A stretch of DNA of 64,000 nt from Pyxicephalus adspersus (lineage: Eukaryota > Chordata > Amphibia > Anura > Pyxicephalidae), in the NCBI RefSeq assembly GCF_032062135.1, contig NC_092863.1, positions 20,765,740 through 20,829,739 of the forward strand, written 5' to 3'. Below the pieces are notes generated by a model, which ran no database searches, had not been told where the DNA came from, and saw only the letters and a program-made list of their open reading frames with translations. Shown piece after piece: positions 12,697-24,560 of this stretch (positions are counted from its first letter, which is position 1; each line of letters opens with the position of its first letter). The position numbers and the translations under genes were made by a program.

Positions 12697-13035
12697 TAAA
12701 GCAGAACTAAATTTGATTAAAAACATTTTCAGCAGGCAGGTTCTAATATACTACTGTCAACTTACTAGGCTGCATATATTGTAGCAGACCTTTGCTATGC
12801 ATGATACAGATGTCTGCTACAATCTATGCAGATGTCACATTTCTGTCACTTGAATCAATCTTTTGTGATCATTTCCAGTGACAGGAGAAAAAATTCATGC
12901 TGAGAGGGTAGGGGAAAGGAAAAGCAATGAGCACCCTGCCATGCTGTCCTACAAAATCTGTCATTGCCTGTTCCTTCTCAAATATTAAACCTGCCTGCCT
13001 GCAATATATTTCTTATTAAGTTTTGTACCACTTTA
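12697..13035 (+). mobile_element. Nonautonomous element with imperfect terminal inverted repeats
   Basis: Starts TTTAAAGCAGAACTAAATTTG and ends AAGTTTTGTACCACTTTAGG. The second is the imperfect reverse complement of the first, and the terminus recalls family A (AAAGCAGACCTAAACTC). The interior carries GTGATCATTTCCAGTGACAG. Probably a relative of family A with a different interior. Confidence 0.45.
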
Positions 13036-13485
13036 GGATGACTTTCTATCAGAAAGTGAGCGTGCAATGAGTGTAGCAATGAGGGTGCAATGAGTGTGAG
13101 CAAGTGCTATCGAAAGATGACTGGAGTTGTTACAGAACTTTGTCATGAAAAAATTGGTGGCTGTCATTGCTGTCCACCTTATAAAAATGCTGATTATAAA
13201 CTTAAAATATTCATGTACACATGGTAGTTAGTTGCTTGAAGTATTAAAGCAAAGCATCAGCATAACAACCAGGCAACTAGCAATAAAAAAGAGGCGTCAG
13301 ACATTGTAAAATAGTTTTGGTGAGTGAATTTGGAGAGTAAACATAAGCAAAGAAAACTGTGGGGAAAAAGAATGGTACAAGAATAAACTGAACAATAATA
13401 GGATCAAATTGACCAAGAAAAATATAAACACAAACCAAAGTAGCTAGGAAGATTTGTTTTTTTCATGTCATTAAATGATGACTTA

Positions 13486-14195
13486 CCGTATTTTTCAGAC
13501 CATAAGACGCACCTGTCCATAAGACGCACCCAAGTTTTAGAGGAGGAAAACAAGTAAAAAATATTTTGAACCAAATTGTATAATGAAATATTTAATAAAA
13601 TATTCTTAAATATTTGGGGATTATTTGTTCCATACATTGCTAATTACTACACTGTCATGAGAGAGAGAGAGAGAAAGTGAGAGAGAGAGATTGCATGGCA
13701 GAACATTGCACTACAATGCATACAGTGACAGGAAAGCTACAGCTCATAGGAGAATGACTTGCTACACAACAAACCCAGCACTGCTCACCTCCTACTGCCC
13801 TCTCCGCCTCCCTCCCCACTCCTCACTGTTACACAGAGCCCTCTCACACTGAAAAACATCCCCAGCATCCCTATAGACATGCATCCAGGGCTGCTAGCAA
13901 ACAGCAGGAAGAGGTAAGGCAGGGCTTTCTGCACTGCCTGATAATTTATTGCAAGGTCCCTTGAAGAAGGTGGAACAGCACTGCAGCCATTCCCTTTCCC
14001 TCTCCCTAGGAAGTGTGTAGGATCCGGCTGCAGAACAGAGGGGCCATGCCGCAGGGGGGGATGCTGGGCTAGATAGCCCCCCTTGGAAGCACGGGCGGGT
14101 TGGCTGTGCGGCAGTATTTGGACCATAAGACACACCCTCACCCCCCCCCCCACTTTTGGGGGAAAAAAGTGTGTCTTATAGTCTGAAAGATACGG
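13486..14195 (+). mobile_element. TA-flanked MITE with CCGTATTTTTC termini
   Basis: Left end CCGTATTTTTCAGACCATA and right end reverse complement CCGTATCTTTCAGACTATA form a terminal inverted repeat. It continues with AAGACGCACC on the left and AAGACACAC on the right. Both ends are flanked by TA (13484-13485 and 14196-14197), the target duplication expected of Tc1/mariner-like elements. The interior has a GA microsatellite (13661-13690), a GC-rich block, and runs of C and G near the right end. ORFs of up to 141 codons inside have no transposase motif. Confidence 0.65.
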
Positions 14196-14392
14196 TATAT
14201 GTTTCCACATTTTCTTGGCTTTTCTGGTCTTAAATTACAATTAATAATTCACTGGAAGCAAATATTTGCTGCTGCAATAAACTTTTCCCCAGACATCTGG
14301 TAACTGTTTAGCATCTGAGATGGTAGTATAGATATGGTAATCAATGGAACATAAATCAATAGTTTGCATGGTTCCCGCTGTTTTTTTTTTCA

Positions 14393-14700
14393 TTAAAGCA
14401 GAGCTAAACACATAGTCCCTTGTCCCGTTGCGAGCCATCTTCTCTTCCTCATTCTCATCTTTGGACATCTTGATTGGTTGAACAAGGATGCTGTAACTCC
14501 TGCACAGATGAATGGAAGCTTTCTCAGTCCCAGGATCTGCAAGAGAAACTGGGATGTGCCGGGTATCCTGGCAACCACCACTGAACTGTGCATGTGCAGT
14601 TCAGAAAATTTTAAGAGATGACAATCAGGCAGATAAGAATGCCTATTGCATTGCAAAGGACATTGCCTGACTCTTTCTGCAAGAAAGCCCAGCCTGATGC
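14393..14700 (+). repeat. Interspersed repeat, head like family A
   Basis: The head TTAAAGCAGAGCTAAACAC resembles the family-A terminus. The body shares CATCTTGATTGGTTG and GATGCTGTAACTCC with the segment at 12340-12600. The far end is not clear because a hAT element follows at 14741. Confidence 0.4.
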
Positions 14701-14740
14701 CAAGTTTTTAAAGTTGAAGTCAGATGTGTACAGCCTGATG

Positions 14741-15258
14741 CAGCAGTTCCCAACCATTGTGCTGTGACACAATAGTGTACCGTGAGAGATAATCAGGTGT
14801 ACATCTGGTGTATTTATTTACTCCAAAGGAAGTGGGATCAGAGTATAAAGTTTTATTGCTACATACAGGAATCCAGTGGTTGACCCGTGGCAAAGTTTTT
14901 TAGGCCTTGTGTATGAGCTGCCAGAGGAACTAAAAATGTTTTTGACAAATGAGAGGTGTGGTGACGCTAAGTTGCTTTCAAGTGATGAGTGGTGTGCAAG
15001 ACTGGCATATCTGGCAGATGTTTTTCAACATTTGAATGATCTAAACACTCAGATGCAATGCCAAAATGAAAACCTGCTCACAAGTACAGATAAAATAAAT
15101 GGGTTACGTCTCTGGGAACAACATTGTGTCTTTCTTTTGTAAATTGTGAGTAAATTAAGACTAGATGATCATTATATTTGATTGTATATACTTTTTGTGA
15201 CATTTTTGTTTATAATTCAAGAAAAGCCTATGACTCAAGAAAAGTTGGGAAACACTGT
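14741..15258 (+). mobile_element. Internally deleted hAT (Charlie/ZBED5-like) transposon
   Basis: The termini CAGCAGTTCCCAACC and (reverse complement of the right end) CAGTGTTTCCCAACT match the hAT-Charlie type CAGNG-TTCCCAAC. Flanks form an 8-bp target duplication with one mismatch, GCCTGATG at 14733-14740 and TCCTGATG at 15259-15266. The length is 518 bp, far below an autonomous element, so most of the transposase gene has been deleted. Confidence 0.8.
14876..15142 (+). pseudogene. hAT transposase remnant
   Basis: An 88-codon open stretch with LPEELKMFLTNE, LLSSDEWCARLAYLADVF and NDLNTQMQ blocks. This is the central part of a hAT-family transposase of the kind also found in the domesticated ZBED5 group. 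The zinc-finger BED domain, most of the RNase-H-like catalytic core and the C-terminal dimerisation region are missing. A WL-type motif just upstream is broken (VDPWQS). It lies wholly inside the hAT ends at 14741-15258. It is a transposon remnant and not a host gene. Confidence 0.75.
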
Positions 15259-15865
15259 CCTGATGTGTAGGAAATCTGTGTGAATACAATTACATCATTA
15301 TCATTAGATGGAGATTTTGTTTTTTATATTTGATACCTGTACACGGGCACGGCCTACCTAATTTGTGGATAGTTAGAGAACCGGGATATGAGAGAGGGTG
15401 CTATAAAGAACTTTAAAAAGTTCCTCAATTCTCTTTCAGAAGGGATGTGCTCAATTATATATGTCATAAGGCACTGAAGGAGCACTCTATTATGGAAATA
15501 TGCAAGGTGACATGTTGCCTCCCCAGTAAGTAGGAAAACATGGACATTTGACCAAGCAACTTGCAGAATGGGGTGTCATATGGCACCCCAGGTTTTAGGT
15601 TCTTTGGGCACTCTGGAAAAAATTACACACATGCATGCACATGGAAGTGCTTAAGTGCAAAGAGTTTTGTAGGATTGATGAGACTTTAGGTACATTTTAG
15701 AAAAGCAGGTACAATGTGATCTGCTTGTGTCAGATAGGCTAGAGTTGAGATCACAACAGGCATGGAGAGGAAAGTGAGAGTCTTTTAATATCACTGTACA
15801 AAAGACTGCGTCATGAAAAAATAATTCTGTCCTTTATCCTTACACTGTGTTCCTTTTCTCTTTAG
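15259..15865. other. Stretch without recognised gene
   Basis: Apart from the hAT target duplication at its left edge nothing is recognised. It ends in the pyrimidine-rich acceptor of the candidate exon at 15866. Confidence 0.5.
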
Positions 15866-15973
15866 TTGCTTCAGGGTTCTTCATCTATCCTGCTTGCTGG
15901 GAGTCCTGAAGCTTTGATGTACAGAGATACACAGGATAATACAGTACCTGTATGCCTAGATAACCCATCATCG
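15866..15973 (+). CDS. Candidate host exon, 108 nt, unidentified
   Basis: The segment is preceded by a pyrimidine-rich acceptor (CCTTTTCTCTTTAG) and followed by TCG|gtaagt, a consensus donor. It is exactly 36 codons and open in the frame beginning at its first base, with peptide blocks SSSILLAGSPEALMY and DTQDNTVPVCLDN. A symmetrical, open, well-bounded segment is what a cassette exon looks like. I do not recognise the peptide, so the gene is unknown. It has the same orientation as the microexon at 44040 and could be an optional exon of that gene, or a chance pair of splice motifs. Cross-species conservation would be needed to decide. Confidence 0.35.
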
Positions 15974-18200
15974 GTAAGTCTACATTTCTTTTCCCTACCA
16001 GATGCGTTCGTATTTTATGTAGACAATCTAAGGAGTGGGGTGGCTTCTTTATTTTATGCAACTTGTGCAATTCATTTGCTGCATCACCTGGGTAAACAAT
16101 GTGCATGATCCTTGAATTCTAAAAACACCATTTAATTTAGCTAACCGGGTTCTGGGTCCTATGTGTATTCCTTCTGATTCCATGTGCAACTGAAGCTGAA
16201 TTTATACAAACTATACTCTGTAAGCAGCTTTCCGTATAACCAATACAAACAATAGCAACTCTACCTTCAAGCAAGTTAATTGCATGTTACCTAAAGCATA
16301 TAGGCTTTACAAAAAATGGCAGGTATCTTGTTGTGTTGTGTATAGGGCCACTCATTAAAATATACAGCAACTCCAATCATCCACAGAGACAAGTTTTTTG
16401 GGTTTATTGACAGTTTTACAGACCAATCACACAGCAATGAAAAGTCAGGTTCCTCTAACTCCTCAGATTCAATGAACATCTCTGAATTAAAAAAATCATT
16501 TCCATATATACAAATTTTAAGACAGTATTCACAATATTACGGGCAATTCTTATTTGTCAGTTGACCTGATCAAAAGGATTTTAAAAAAAGTTTGGAAGCA
16601 TAGGGGGCTTGTTGTGAGACAGAAATTTAATAAGTTTAAAACATCTTCATCAAAAAGCATTGACATGTCCTAATAATCACGTAAACAATGCTTCATGAAT
16701 TTAATTAAGTTCAAACAACAAAAATTTTGTTACTTTCTTACTTCAAAAGATGTATCACATCCCTGTAATCAAAGGTGTGTAAAAAGTTCATTTTGTTACT
16801 GCTTAAAAGTAATGTAAAAAAAAATAATTTTACATTGTAAGCATTCAAGAATGGCATTGTTTATTGCCTTGCAAGTGTCCACAGGAGTTGTATGTGTACA
16901 TGTGTATGTATATAGTGAAATTAGGGGGATCAACTCACCGCAAGAAAAATTTTGATACAGGCACAAATCAAAACATTGCTTCACTTCAGCAAAACAAAAC
17001 ACAAAATGGCTTAGACTATGGTCAGACCTTTTCAAGCTTTTGTAGGCCTTTTTACCACCTGTAAATGCTGGCAAAAGCCTTTTAAAAAATTGTTGAAATC
17101 AAAACAAATGAGTCTGTTTTTTTTGTGCAAGCATTTGTTTAGAAGCTCCATGTAGTTCTGGGGTCGTTTTTGACATCTAACATCCCCATAGACTTGTATC
17201 CAACAGCTCATAAATCGCATAAAAACCTAAAAGTAGCTGTGATTTTAAAGAACCAAGTGTTAAAGGGACCCAGGAGTTAAAGGAATGCAGATACAAAAGG
17301 TGGCTACCTTCCATAGGCTGTTTCCCACCCTGGGGTGTGGGTTCAGACATCTAGAGGATCACTTCATGAAAGGGGGCTTCCAGATTCCAAAAAAGCCCCC
17401 AACTCACTGGCGATGTTGTAAGGAAGAGACCTCTCCCCCAACAATGGCACCAGCCACCGTTGTGGGCAGGTGAGACTGGTTTTAAAAGTTGCAGATGGAC
17501 TCCATGACATGGGCAAAATAAAGATAAAGTATAATAAAATTAATATCTGCACATAACAGGCAGGAAAAAATGTACCTGATCCCACCACCTGCACCTGCCA
17601 TTTATACCAGGCTCACTTCTGTAACTGGCTTACTTTTGTATATGACTGTTTTCCACCTGGCTCCCTTTTGTACCAGGCTTAATTTGTAACTGGGTCCGTT
17701 TAACACCTGACTGCCTTTAACACCTCGCTCCCTTTCTTTCCCAAGCCCAAAGCAAGCTTTTGCAGGCTTTTTTGGCAAGTTTTTGTCTGGTGATCCAGAA
17801 ATCCTGGCTGTACAGAGTAGGCTTCCAGGTGCATTTAAAAGCCACATTTTCCATAAGCAGGTATGAACAAGCTCTTAGTCCAGCATAACAAAAATAGGTC
17901 CCACATTGATTGGTAAATAAAAGTCGTACCATCACAAGCGGCTACGCCAGGTGAACACCTAGTACTTACAAATAGGTTTTTGTCAAAAAGTATTCTAAGC
18001 AATGGGTGGGTTTATATGTTGGTCACCAGATCCCTTTTTGACAACTTTATAAAACTGAGCTCTTGTGCTGCATCACAATATAAATGTACATGTGTTTGGA
18101 AGATGGTCTCTGGGCAATTTTCTGAAAGATTATAGGATGTAAAATGTGCTAAAACAGGTAATTAAACATCAAAATGTGCCAAAGTTTATATTTTTTCAGA
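15974..18200. other. Stretch without recognised gene
   Basis: AT-rich intron-like DNA. The ORFs here are short and show no family motif. Decayed repeats of a CACCTGGCTCCC-like phrase occur at about 17590-17740. Confidence 0.45.
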
Positions 18201-18219
18201 AAACACCATTTTCTTGCCT

Positions 18220-18690
18220 CTAAGTAGGTTGTGTCCTACAGTCCTTTGAATTATCGAAAACAAAATTGCTAAAATCCCCATATTTTGCCTCAGGAACATG
18301 AGTATTGTTAATATTATTATTAGCATGATGTGGGTTACAGGTTTTTACGCCTTCTCTGTAAATAGTGATATTCTGTTCCAGCACCATTTCAATCAGTGGG
18401 ATGTTATTGATGTTGACCAATGTAATATTTGTACTTTTATGAAGATCACTTGCTCCTGGGTAAGTCCATATCACATAATCAGAAAACATTTCTGCTTTCA
18501 GCATTGTATCACTTTCCAAACTCCCACTGTACTCTTGACATTATTGTTGTTAATAAGTCTACCCTTCTGAAAGTTTTGTAATTTTAGGGTCAGTAGTAAA
18601 GTCCCCTCTACATAATTTCGAAACCCCATCTAATAAATATTTATTTTGTCAGGATTGTGGCTGTTGTGGCGGCAGTGCAATTCTAAGTAT
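18220..18690 (-). other. Open stretch downstream of ERV1 integrase, unidentified
   Basis: A 99-codon minus-strand frame (18220-18519) lies just 3' of the retroviral integrase relic and in the same orientation. It has three N-x-T/S sites, which a retroviral envelope would have, but no motif I can name. It could be the 3' part of the same provirus or chance. Confidence 0.2.
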
Positions 18691-19150
18691 AAAAGACCTC
18701 TACCCAGTGGCTAAAAGTCCACAACCACCAATAAGTATTTAGTCTGATGGGCACTGTTGGGTAGTTCACCTGTATAATCAGTTTTTATTCTCTCTCAAGG
18801 AACCATAGAAGCTTGTCTCTCCTCTTCCTATTTGCAGAGTGCAGAATGCCCAGCGCATTCTAAACATGATAACATGTGGTCCTGCATATGTTTGCTGTTC
18901 AGCCACCATGTCACATGTTTTATTCATTCTAATGCTTTAGGGAGTTATGGATGCCCTCCTGCAGGAGATCCATGTATCCAGGTCAAGATGTCTTTTTTAA
19001 CACCTTTTCGGGAAACCCATACAGAAAAACTATGTATTTCTTAACCAGGAGATTAAATTTACTTCCCTCATATTGCATTAGCCCTCCCAAACACATTTTC
19101 TTGATCAGATTTAATTCCTCTTCTTGATCCCGGAGTTTGACTAGTCAGAG
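18690..19150 (-). pseudogene. ERV1: retroviral integrase core relic
   Basis: Integrase joins retroviral DNA to host DNA. On the minus strand the block KYLLVVVDF (about 18710-18745) is the first catalytic-Asp strand of the RNase-H-like integrase core, and SHWVEVF-type residues follow after a frame break. Upstream sequence to about 19150 is in the right place for the end of RNase H and the integrase zinc region but is heavily decayed, with several stops. It follows the RT relic at 19217-20300 in the expected order. It is not functional. Confidence 0.55.
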
Positions 19151-19216
19151 TGTGAAACCACATTACCACTGTCCCTTCATCTTTCACTTCTACAAGAACT
19201 TTAAAAAAGTCAGCAA

Positions 19217-20300
19217 TTACAACAAATTGAACAAAATATGCACAAATACACTGGGTTCCTTAAGCATCATCAGCAAAACCCATGAGCATTCCCCTGCCAA
19301 TAGAGATGTAGTCCACCTTGCCAATCTCTTACAGTTAACATCTGTTTCTTTCCATTTACCATTTGCTAACACGACAATAGGACTAAGATGGCTCACTATG
19401 AAAACTATCTGTGTACCAGTCAAGTACGTGAATTTGTTTATAGCCCAATAACAGCAAGGAACCGCCATGTACACAAAGAGTATTTCTGTTCTACCTGATG
19501 CATAACCGTTTGGTCTCTGTTTATCAAAGTACTCTTGTGTCAACCCAACAACAGTTGTTGGGCCTACATGTGGATACAACCTAAACTCATTGTTAGGGTC
19601 TGGAGAGGCTAATGCAGGAGCATCGCTCATTGTCTCTTTTAACATCTCGGTTGTCTGTGTATGTTCTGGTCTCCAGTCCCAATTATTTTGTTTCTTTTTC
19701 AGTTATTGCTGCTTAATAGGGAAGAAACTCTCTGCAAAATCCTGTCATGCTCAAAAACTTCTCCCATCACTTGGCTATGGCATTTTACTAATCAACTTCA
19801 CTCTTTGCTCCTTGATCGATCTCCCTGACTGTCCTACAGCCTCACCCAAAAATTGAACTAGATCCTGTCCTTTGCTGGATCTTTTTAGGGTTGATTTTTA
19901 AACCAGCATCTCTCAGCAGCTGCAGCATTTCTCTGACATCTTTCACATGTTCCTCTAAGGAAGGAGATCCCATCAAAAAATCATGTACTTATGATACTCT
20001 ATCAAGTTTTAAACATTTGCTTAATATTTATTTCATAAGTAGTTGGAAAATAGCTGCACTGTCTTTGTAGCCCTAGGGTTACACAGTCCTAAAATACTAC
20101 CTCATTCCGACTAAAAGTAGTTTCATATTGATACCTTGGGCCTAGAGGTAAATTCCAATAACTGTTACTGATGTCAATTACTGGGAATTTAATCATATCG
20201 GGATTCAATTTTGCGGTTTTTTTAGGGTATGCAGCTACAACAGGTGGCATATTTTTGGCAAATTTGTTAAACACATAGTTCTCAATCGTTAATCTGAAAG
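19217..20300 (-). pseudogene. ERV1: reverse transcriptase / connection relic
   Basis: Retroviral RT copies genomic RNA to DNA. On the minus strand PVIDISNSYWNLPL (about 20160-20200) matches the first catalytic-Asp motif. After a gap, HDFLMGSP (about 19965-19990) sits where the YxDD active site is expected, and GLKINPKKIQQ (about 19880-19915) follows. A further 142-codon stretch (19217-19645) has the LPDPN-like start and VGLTQE block of the connection/RNase H region. The YxDD signature is not preserved, and stops lie between blocks. The copy is therefore an old dead provirus. Assignment to ERV rather than Ty3/Gypsy rests on the protease-RT-integrase layout and residue style. Confidence 0.6.
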
Positions 20301-20625
20301 TTCCACCAAGCTTGGAGACTGGCTAGGCTGTTGAGTTGCAAACTGATGCGCTGATGGTGATGATGGTATCACTTGAAAAATAATGGATCCACTGGCAGAG
20401 TCAACAGGTAACTATAATACAACTATGTTGCATGTCGTTGTGCACTTGGCCCATAGTTTGCATGTAAGTCATGACATGGCACAGACCACAATTTACTTTT
20501 AGCTTCATGAAGGAATCACAAGACAAGGCCGATAACATATAGAGCAAGGTGGATAAATGTTATAGTTTCTCAGATACATATGTGAAATAGCTGCAGTTAC
20601 CCATAGGTGCTGTATACAAGTATAT

Positions 20626-21200
20626 TCATTGAAAACGTTTAGAATGACAAAAATGTGGACAGTCACTCCCTTCTAACAAAACCATTGTATTCACCCTGTC
20701 ACAATCCTGGTAATGTTTTATTATTATGTCCTGGTATTCATGTATTAGACTATTCCAACAGGGATCCCAATTACAATTTAAATGAACTTTACCAATGGGT
20801 TTGACAGCTGTAGTTACCAATTTCATTGGAGGATGCCATACATGACCCAATCTGTCATCTCCTGACATCTTCCTCAATTTCATGTTTGCAAGGTCAACAA
20901 TAAGTCTTTGTTTCACACAAACATCAGCACCTGTAATGTCCTAATCCTGAAACACAACATCACAATTCCATTTCTTTCCACCAGTTTGCATTTCCACACC
21001 ATACACAATTGAAACCTCATTGGAGTGTCCAGTGACACCTGTAATTCTGATCATTTCAGTACCAAGAAAGATATGCTTGCTGAAACTAACTGCTAACCCA
21101 CTGTCTAACAGTGCTTGTACACAAGTACCCCCTAATATTATATTAACAGTAGGCCGGCCCCAAGAGTCTAAGTTCAAATCAGTTAAGTAATGGCAAAATG
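20626..21200 (-). pseudogene. ERV1: retroviral aspartic protease and start of RT
   Basis: The protease cuts retroviral polyproteins. On the minus strand, VQALLDSGLAVS (about 21085-21120) is the active-site loop in which retroviral proteases carry D-T/S-G. ITGVTGHS and the following strands fit the flap region. After one stop at about 20940 the frame continues (20626-20916) with KQRLIVDLANMKLR, a protease-to-RT boundary block. The order protease, then RT, then integrase toward lower coordinates fits one minus-strand provirus. Frame breaks show that it is not active. Confidence 0.55.
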
Positions 21201-21959
21201 GGGCACGGGGGGTTCAAGACCGAAACAATTTTTTCACATCAAGCTTTAAGTTTAAGTTGCTCTGTCACTTTAGCAAGTTCACCTTTCACTCAATCTCTCT
21301 TATTCTTCTCATGAAATGGCACCCTAGATTGTTTGTCAGGCCTTTTTTCTACTTTGTTCATATCTTCCTCCCCTCTTTAGACTCATTGAGTTGTAATTTG
21401 TTTTATTTCTCTGAAGCTCGGTACTCTTATATTCTTTTCACTCTTGTCCTTCCACTCTAAAAATTCTAGCTGCATCAACCACTAAGCTATACTCTTCCTA
21501 ACATTTCCTGATAAAGATTCATTTGATCCAATTCCAAACAAAGCCTTTAATATTACTCTCACCACATCCCTAGTTCTACACAGCTGTCCACAGTTTTGAA
21601 GAATCCTTATCCCCAATCACTTTCCAATTACTCTCTGCTAAATTCTGTCAACATCATCTGCATTCAAGTTATAAGTCTGTCGAACTCTTTGAAAATCACA
21701 AAAACTTTTCATGAATCTGTTTTTGTATCATAATGTGAAACTTGTCTAATTTCACTCATAAATGCCTCCATTTTCTGTGGCTTCAGCTATTTAGAAAATA
21801 ACTGAACATCACCAGTATTGTTAGTGTTTCATACAGTGGTGGGTATAGTTGGGGCTGTTTTAACCAAGTGATTCCAGGGGTATATTTGCTTATACTGATT
21901 TTCAGGTTTAATTACAGAAAGATTATCCTGACATTTACTGGGAATGACCACAAATGTAT

Positions 21960-22330
21960 CATAATGGGCTGTATCAGGGTATATTATGGGTATTGGTAGC
22001 ATGTTTATATTCCTCCAAGTCTTTTTTCATATCCTGTATTTTCAGTGACAATAATTCATTTGATTCTTTCAATTTCACATAATTCATATTTTCCAATAAT
22101 GCTTCTCCAGTTAAGATAGCATGCAACATTAGATCAGAAATCTTTTCATTTATCTCCCTTATAGTATTGTCATATTTATTAACTTGCATCTTAATTTCAT
22201 TATCTTTCTTTTTAACAATATCCATTATATTTAGTCACATAATCCCTAAACAAACAATCCTTTATGTTTCTTTTCTTTGATTTTACCACCAAAAGCACTA
22301 TCAGCAAGAAATCATTTCATTGTATCCTAT
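21960..22330 (-). pseudogene. ERV1: possible Gag coiled-coil region
   Basis: An 83-codon minus-strand stretch (21974-22225) is rich in Lys/Glu/Asn with heptad-like spacing (EINEKISDLM, LKIQDMKKDLEEY) and would form a coiled coil. It lies upstream of the protease relic in the same orientation, where Gag would be. No zinc knuckle or capsid motif is visible, so the assignment rests on position. Chance or another protein is possible. Confidence 0.25.
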
Positions 22331-22429
22331 GAGTTTTTAGATTCCTGTAGTATTTCATATGGACCCCTATGGTTTTTAAAATAATTTACCAACCACTAAC
22401 AATTTCTACTTTAGAGCTATTAATACCTG

Positions 22430-23075
22430 ACACATGTATTAAAAGAGGAATAGACTGCAGAGATCAAGACATTATCCTGTCCCTGTACACAGCATTGGTC
22501 AGACCACACCTGGAATATGCAGTCCAGTTTTGGGCACCAGTTCACAAAGAAGGATATGAGGAGAGATTAGCTGAACTGAATCTATTCTCCCTTGAGAAGA
22601 GACGTTTAAGGGGGATATGATCACCCTTTATAAATATATAAATGGTCCATATATAAAACTCTCGTCCCAACTATATAAGTTTAAGCTCCGGATAAGGAAG
22701 AGACTCTACACAGTAAGGTCTGTGAAAATGTAGAATAGGCTCCCTCAGGAAGTAGTTTCAGCAACTAATACAGATTGCTTTAAGAATAAACTGGATGCTT
22801 TTCTAGAGGAACAGAATATAGCTGGGTATTAAAGCTTTAAAGTAAAGATAACAGACTGTTGATTCAGGGAACATCTGATTCCATCTGATGGAATCAGGAA
22901 GGATTTTTTTCCCTGTTGAAGCACATTGTACCAGATTTTTTTTGCCTTCCCCTATGTCCATAGGGTTTCATACCTGGGATATGTTTATTTCCTAGAGGTT
23001 TAAATTGATGGACTTTTTTCAAACTGAAACAGACAAACTGACTGTAACATGCAAAGCCATTAAAAAAACTAACAA
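22430..23075 (+). pseudogene. CR1/Rex1-like LINE 3' fragment, copy 1
   Basis: The C-terminal end of a jockey-superfamily LINE RT followed by its 3' tail. The coding part has [13 protein letters not shown] then [20 protein letters not shown]. The usual segment between these two blocks is deleted here. The tail carries GAACATCTGATTCCATCTGA and TTTTTTTCCCTGTTGAAGCA, shared with copies at 26790-27345 and 53052-53520. 5'-truncated fragments such as these are usual for LINE insertions. Confidence 0.7.
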
Positions 23076-23403
23076 TAGTGCTAAATAATACATTAGATTA
23101 AAATAGGAATAAGTAAGTTGTGCTCACCAAATTTTTTGATGTAAGATCCTCTTGCCTTAAAAGATTATACCTCTCTCTTGGGTCTTCTGTCCTGGATTGT
23201 GTCACTGCCGGCATAAACACACACTTGGAATTCGCACTTCAGAGGAATAAATCAACTCACTACCAATCCAAAGTCATTGTTTGCTCTTTCAGGTCACAAA
23301 TCCTAAAAAAGACACGTCATGTTTTCTCCAATGGTCACAGCACCATTATGTTGTGATTTGGAATTCAGTCTCCAGGGGAATAAGGGAAGAAAGGGGAAGA
23401 AAT

Positions 23404-23490
23404 TAATTCCAGGTTTGCTGGATCACCGAGCTTTACTGATAAGAGTGTTTCCTTTCCAGCCTTGGAGAGCTTTAATAAACCAGGCTCATT
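23404..23490 (-). mobile_element. Long-TIR MITE, family B, single arm
   Basis: Has GGTTTGCTGGATCACC, GTGTTTCCTTTCCAGCC and TTGGAGAGCTTTAATAAA, one arm of the element at 26071-26294. The other arm is absent. Confidence 0.6.
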
Positions 23491-23494
23491 ACGT

Positions 23495-24540
23495 TCACAC
23501 ATCACCCTTATTCCTAAAGAGAGAAAGGATTACACCGCATGTGGTACTTACCGTCTGATGTCACGTTTAAATTGTTGCAAAAATTATAGTCGACAGATTG
23601 ACTCCACATCTCTCTTCTCCTAAACATCTAGATTCATTTGTTTTGTTACTCACTAGAGAAGTTCAGGATAACACCATTAGGGTTATTAACGTAGTTTTCT
23701 TAGCTAAAAAGAGAGCAGAGCCTACGCTTCTCCATCCGGCTGATTTATCCTTTCTACGATACTCTTCAATTCATTGGTTTATAGCCCTTTATGCTTCGGT
23801 GGATAGAAACCCTATACTCTGCTACATCTGCAGCGTTAAAGGGTAATGGCGTATATTCAGATTTATACCAGATCTCAAATGGGACCAGACAGGGATTTCA
23901 CCTTGCTCCACTTTTTGTTATACTCACACTAAAAGCGTTTCTCTGCACACTTAGAATAAATCAAAATTAGGAATTAAGGAATTCAAACTGCTGCTTTCAT
24001 GGATAACTTTCTATTCTTTATCACAAATCCAATGATCTCCCTACCAAATCTAATGGAGGAATTTATAGATATTCAAGTATTATAAAATTACACAATACAT
24101 TTTCACAAATCTGTAGCCCTTTGCTTAAATATAGCCTTGTGTTTGCTTCACGGAACAATTTTCCTAAGAAGTTATTTCAAGCCAACTTTAGACCGCTGCT
24201 AGCTTCCATTGAATCTGATATGCATAAGTGGAGACAGGGACCTTCTCATCGTTTGAAAGGAACAATATCCAAAACAACTACAATTATGCCACGTCTCTAT
24301 TTTCTACAAGCACTTCCCATATCCATCCCATCCCCCTATCTGCAGAAACTGCAAGTGGAATTTGCAGCCTTTGGGTAGATTTTCCTGCTTGCACCCACTG
24401 TGGTACCCTTTTTCTCAATAGGCACCCATACACTCATACCCATACTTATCGGCCTCCTACTCTCCCATTACTACTCCAATGCATTGCCCTTTGGGCTTCT
24501 GGCACTCAGAACTTGGATGGTGTATCCTAGCCTATTATCA
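23495..24540 (+). pseudogene. L1-B: dead L1-clade RT fragment
   Basis: A 5'-truncated relic of an L1 ORF2. It starts in the RT with an LIPK-type block and a degraded YRPISL-type block, then REVQDNTIRVIN (about 23655). A decayed GTRQG block follows near 23885. The post-RT region is best preserved: a NFRPLLASIESDMHKW block, then TTTIMPRLYFLQALPISIP (about 24285-24340). Several stops and frame changes occur. This subfamily differs from the intact L1 at 27940. A family-B MITE arm precedes it and a family-A element follows. Confidence 0.7.
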
Positions 24541-24560
24541 TTTTCATCATTCCCTGGTTC

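Noticed and set aside
13785..14210. 141-codon ORF, Pro/Ser-rich
   Set aside because: Lies in the GC-rich interior of the TA-flanked MITE; no motif.
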